Notes under the pieces: model-generated | Database searches by the model: none | What the model was told of the DNA's origin: nothing | The model's input: the letters and a program-made list of their open reading frames with translations, nothing else | Position numbers and translations under genes: made by a program | Origin: Candidatus Abyssobacteria bacterium SURF_17 | GTDB lineage: Bacteria; Abyssobacteria; SURF-5 | Assembly: GCA_003598055.1 (NCBI GenBank) | Contig: QZKI01000013.1 | Coordinates: 19,970-83,969 of the forward strand | Direction of reading: 5' to 3' | Length of the DNA: 64,000 bases | Part shown: piece after piece, positions 62,964 through 64,000 of the stretch | How positions within the stretch are numbered: the first letter of the stretch is position 1 | Layout of the letters: each line of letters starts with the position of its first letter

Positions 62964-63905
62964 ATGAATCCGCAAGACGTTCAGCACGTTGTCGTGATCG
63001 GGGCAGGAGTAATGGGACATTCCATTGCACAGGTCTTCGCCCAAGCTGGCATAGAAGTGAGACTTGTGGATTTGAATGAGAAAATTCTGCATCGCGCCAT
63101 CCACCTCATAGGAAACAATCTGAACACCCTTTGTGAGCTTGGAAGAGTACAAAATGACGAGATACCAGGAATCCTGGGTCGAATTCGGCCTTTTCTGGAC
63201 CTCGCTCCTGCAGCGTCCGGAGTTGATTTTGCCTTGGAGGCGGTCGCTGAAGTCCCCGACATAAAGAGGAAAGTCTTCTCCCGGCTGGATGAAATCTGTT
63301 CCGAGAATACCGTATTGGCAAGCAACACCTCGACATTGGACATCTTCGACATCGTGCACGTAAAGCGACCAGAGCGGTTGCTGGCAACACATTGGTTTGC
63401 TCCCCCTCACATAATACCGTTGGTCGAAGTAGCGCCCGGACCCCATACATCCTCTGAAATCGTTACCTTCACTGCGGAATTGATGAGAAGGCTGGGCAAG
63501 AAACCGGTGGTGATGAAACAATTCGTTCCTTCCCTCATAGTTAACCGCATCCAAAACAACATTTCTCTCGCGGTGTGGGACATCTTGCAGAATGGATGGG
63601 CGACTCCCGAAGAAATCGACCTCGCTGTGAAGCTCAGCCTCGGGGTCCGGCTTCCCATCGTGGGAGTGGTTCAGACCGTGGACTTCACCGGCCTTGACCT
63701 GGTATACGACATCATGCAGAATTTCGGCATCGAGAATACGATCATTCGAGAGAAAGTCGAGCGTGGACATCTGGGCGCCAAAAGCTCCCGGGGCATGTAC
63801 GACTACGGCGGAAGGAGCGAAGAGGAAATCCTCAAGAAAAGAGACACGCTCTATATCAAGATGCTTGACCATCTGGAGAACACCACTGCTTTCCAGCCGG
63901 TCTAG
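62964..63905 (+). CDS. 3-hydroxyacyl-CoA dehydrogenase family protein
   Basis: NAD-dependent dehydrogenase of 313 residues. VVVIGAGVMGHSIAQVFAQAG is the Rossmann start, ASNTSTLDI the active-site Ser/Asn region, ATHWFAPPHIIPLVEV contains the catalytic His position (THWF), and FVPSLIVNRIQNNISLAV with the C-terminal helical domain completes the fold. Members also act on hydroxyisobutyrate- or acyl-type substrates, and HWF instead of HFFNP is a variation, so true beta-oxidation is uncertain. Ends 95 bases from the window edge. Confidence 0.87.
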   Translation: MNPQDVQHVVVIGAGVMGHSIAQVFAQAGIEVRLVDLNEKILHRAIHLIGNNLNTLCELGRVQNDEIPGILGRIRPFLDLAPAASGVDFALEAVAEVPDIKRKVFSRLDEICSENTVLASNTSTLDIFDIVHVKRPERLLATHWFAPPHIIPLVEVAPGPHTSSEIVTFTAELMRRLGKKPVVMKQFVPSLIVNRIQNNISLAVWDILQNGWATPEEIDLAVKLSLGVRLPIVGVVQTVDFTGLDLVYDIMQNFGIENTIIREKVERGHLGAKSSRGMYDYGGRSEEEILKKRDTLYIKMLDHLENTTAFQPV

Positions 63906-63955
63906 TGCTTGGTTGCAGAAGTTCGCGCCATATGCGAGACGGCCCAAAATTATTC

Positions 63956-63981
63956 TTGTAGGGCCGAATTCATTCGGCTGG
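63956..63981 (+). repeat. TGTAGGGCCG-type palindromic repeat at window end
   Basis: TTGTAGGGCCGAATTCATTC followed by GGCTGG; same build as the copies at 36827, 36878 and 39184, with arms GGGCCGAAT/ATTCGGCT. It continues to the edge. Confidence 0.55.
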
Positions 63982-64000
63982 AGACATGAAACGGCCAATT

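Noticed and set aside
62886..63998. 370-codon minus-strand frame over the hydroxyacyl-CoA dehydrogenase
   Set aside because: Antisense; the plus-strand gene has the Rossmann fold and a promoter.
1..64000. tRNA, rRNA, CRISPR array or intact transposase
   Set aside because: Intergenic gaps were read for T-loop-like GTTCGA motifs, spaced repeats and transposase motifs; none was convincing.

Overview
The window is a gene-dense stretch of chromosome from a Gram-negative (diderm) bacterium with moderately high G+C by eye. Support for a diderm envelope comes from a long YidC with a periplasmic domain, an AsmA-family protein, PBP1A, two lipoproteins and several Tat signals. Gene content and order (infC-rpmI-rplT beside hisA, tyrA, tmk and holB; rpmH-rnpA-yidD-yidC-jag-mnmE-mnmG; multihaem cytochromes; a NarG/NxrA-like enzyme; a glycyl radical enzyme) point to a deep-branching, probably uncultivated, anaerobically respiring or facultative bacterium. 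I cannot assign a phylum from sequence alone. I saw no rRNA, tRNA, CRISPR array, prophage or intact insertion sequence.

Layout. (1) 1-8800, minus strand: an electron-transfer operon with a consensus promoter. It runs Rrf2 regulator, GltD-like FAD/Fe-S NAD(P)H oxidoreductase, Rieske protein, cytochrome b (b6 plus subunit IV in one chain), nine-haem membrane-anchored cytochrome c, then a Tat-exported NarG/NxrA-like molybdoenzyme that leaves the window. (2) 9000-11170: DUF2284 protein, two very small proteins and a tandem PilZ pair. (3) 11192-23212, minus: one long, mostly overlapping gene run for translation, replication and amino-acid synthesis, from infC down to a GNAT acetyltransferase. infC has a leader with an attenuator-like terminator and very probably an AUA start codon. 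(4) 23229-30296, plus: rpmH-rnpA-yidD-yidC-jag-mnmE-mnmG, fired from a promoter back to back with the infC promoter. An 88-bp palindromic element lies just before mnmG. (5) 30370-32745: a promoter, a far-upstream CRP-type palindrome, a long foldable leader, an O-methyltransferase and a triheme lipoprotein. (6) 32780-45549: mixed functions (acyltransferase, second three-Cys Rrf2 regulator, site-2 protease coupled to DnaJ, MFS transporter, DUF72, nicotinate phosphoribosyltransferase, acyl-CoA ligase, P-type Ca2+ ATPase) with several palindromic repeats between genes. (7) 45926-55953, minus: AsmA protein, a soluble fumarate reductase-like A/B pair coupled to a Tat-secreted DUF362 protein and a DUF6599 lipoprotein, an SDR, and PBP1A. 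(8) 56425-63905, plus: secreted subtilisin-like protease, glycyl radical enzyme, GH127 glycosidase and 3-hydroxyacyl-CoA dehydrogenase.

The best candidate for a little-described system is the region 1 operon, which appears to join an NAD(P)H dehydrogenase module, a Rieske/cytochrome b complex, a cytochrome c 'wire' and a molybdoenzyme under one redox-sensing regulator. Second candidates are the FrdAB-DUF362-DUF6599 set and the structured leader before the methyltransferase/triheme pair.
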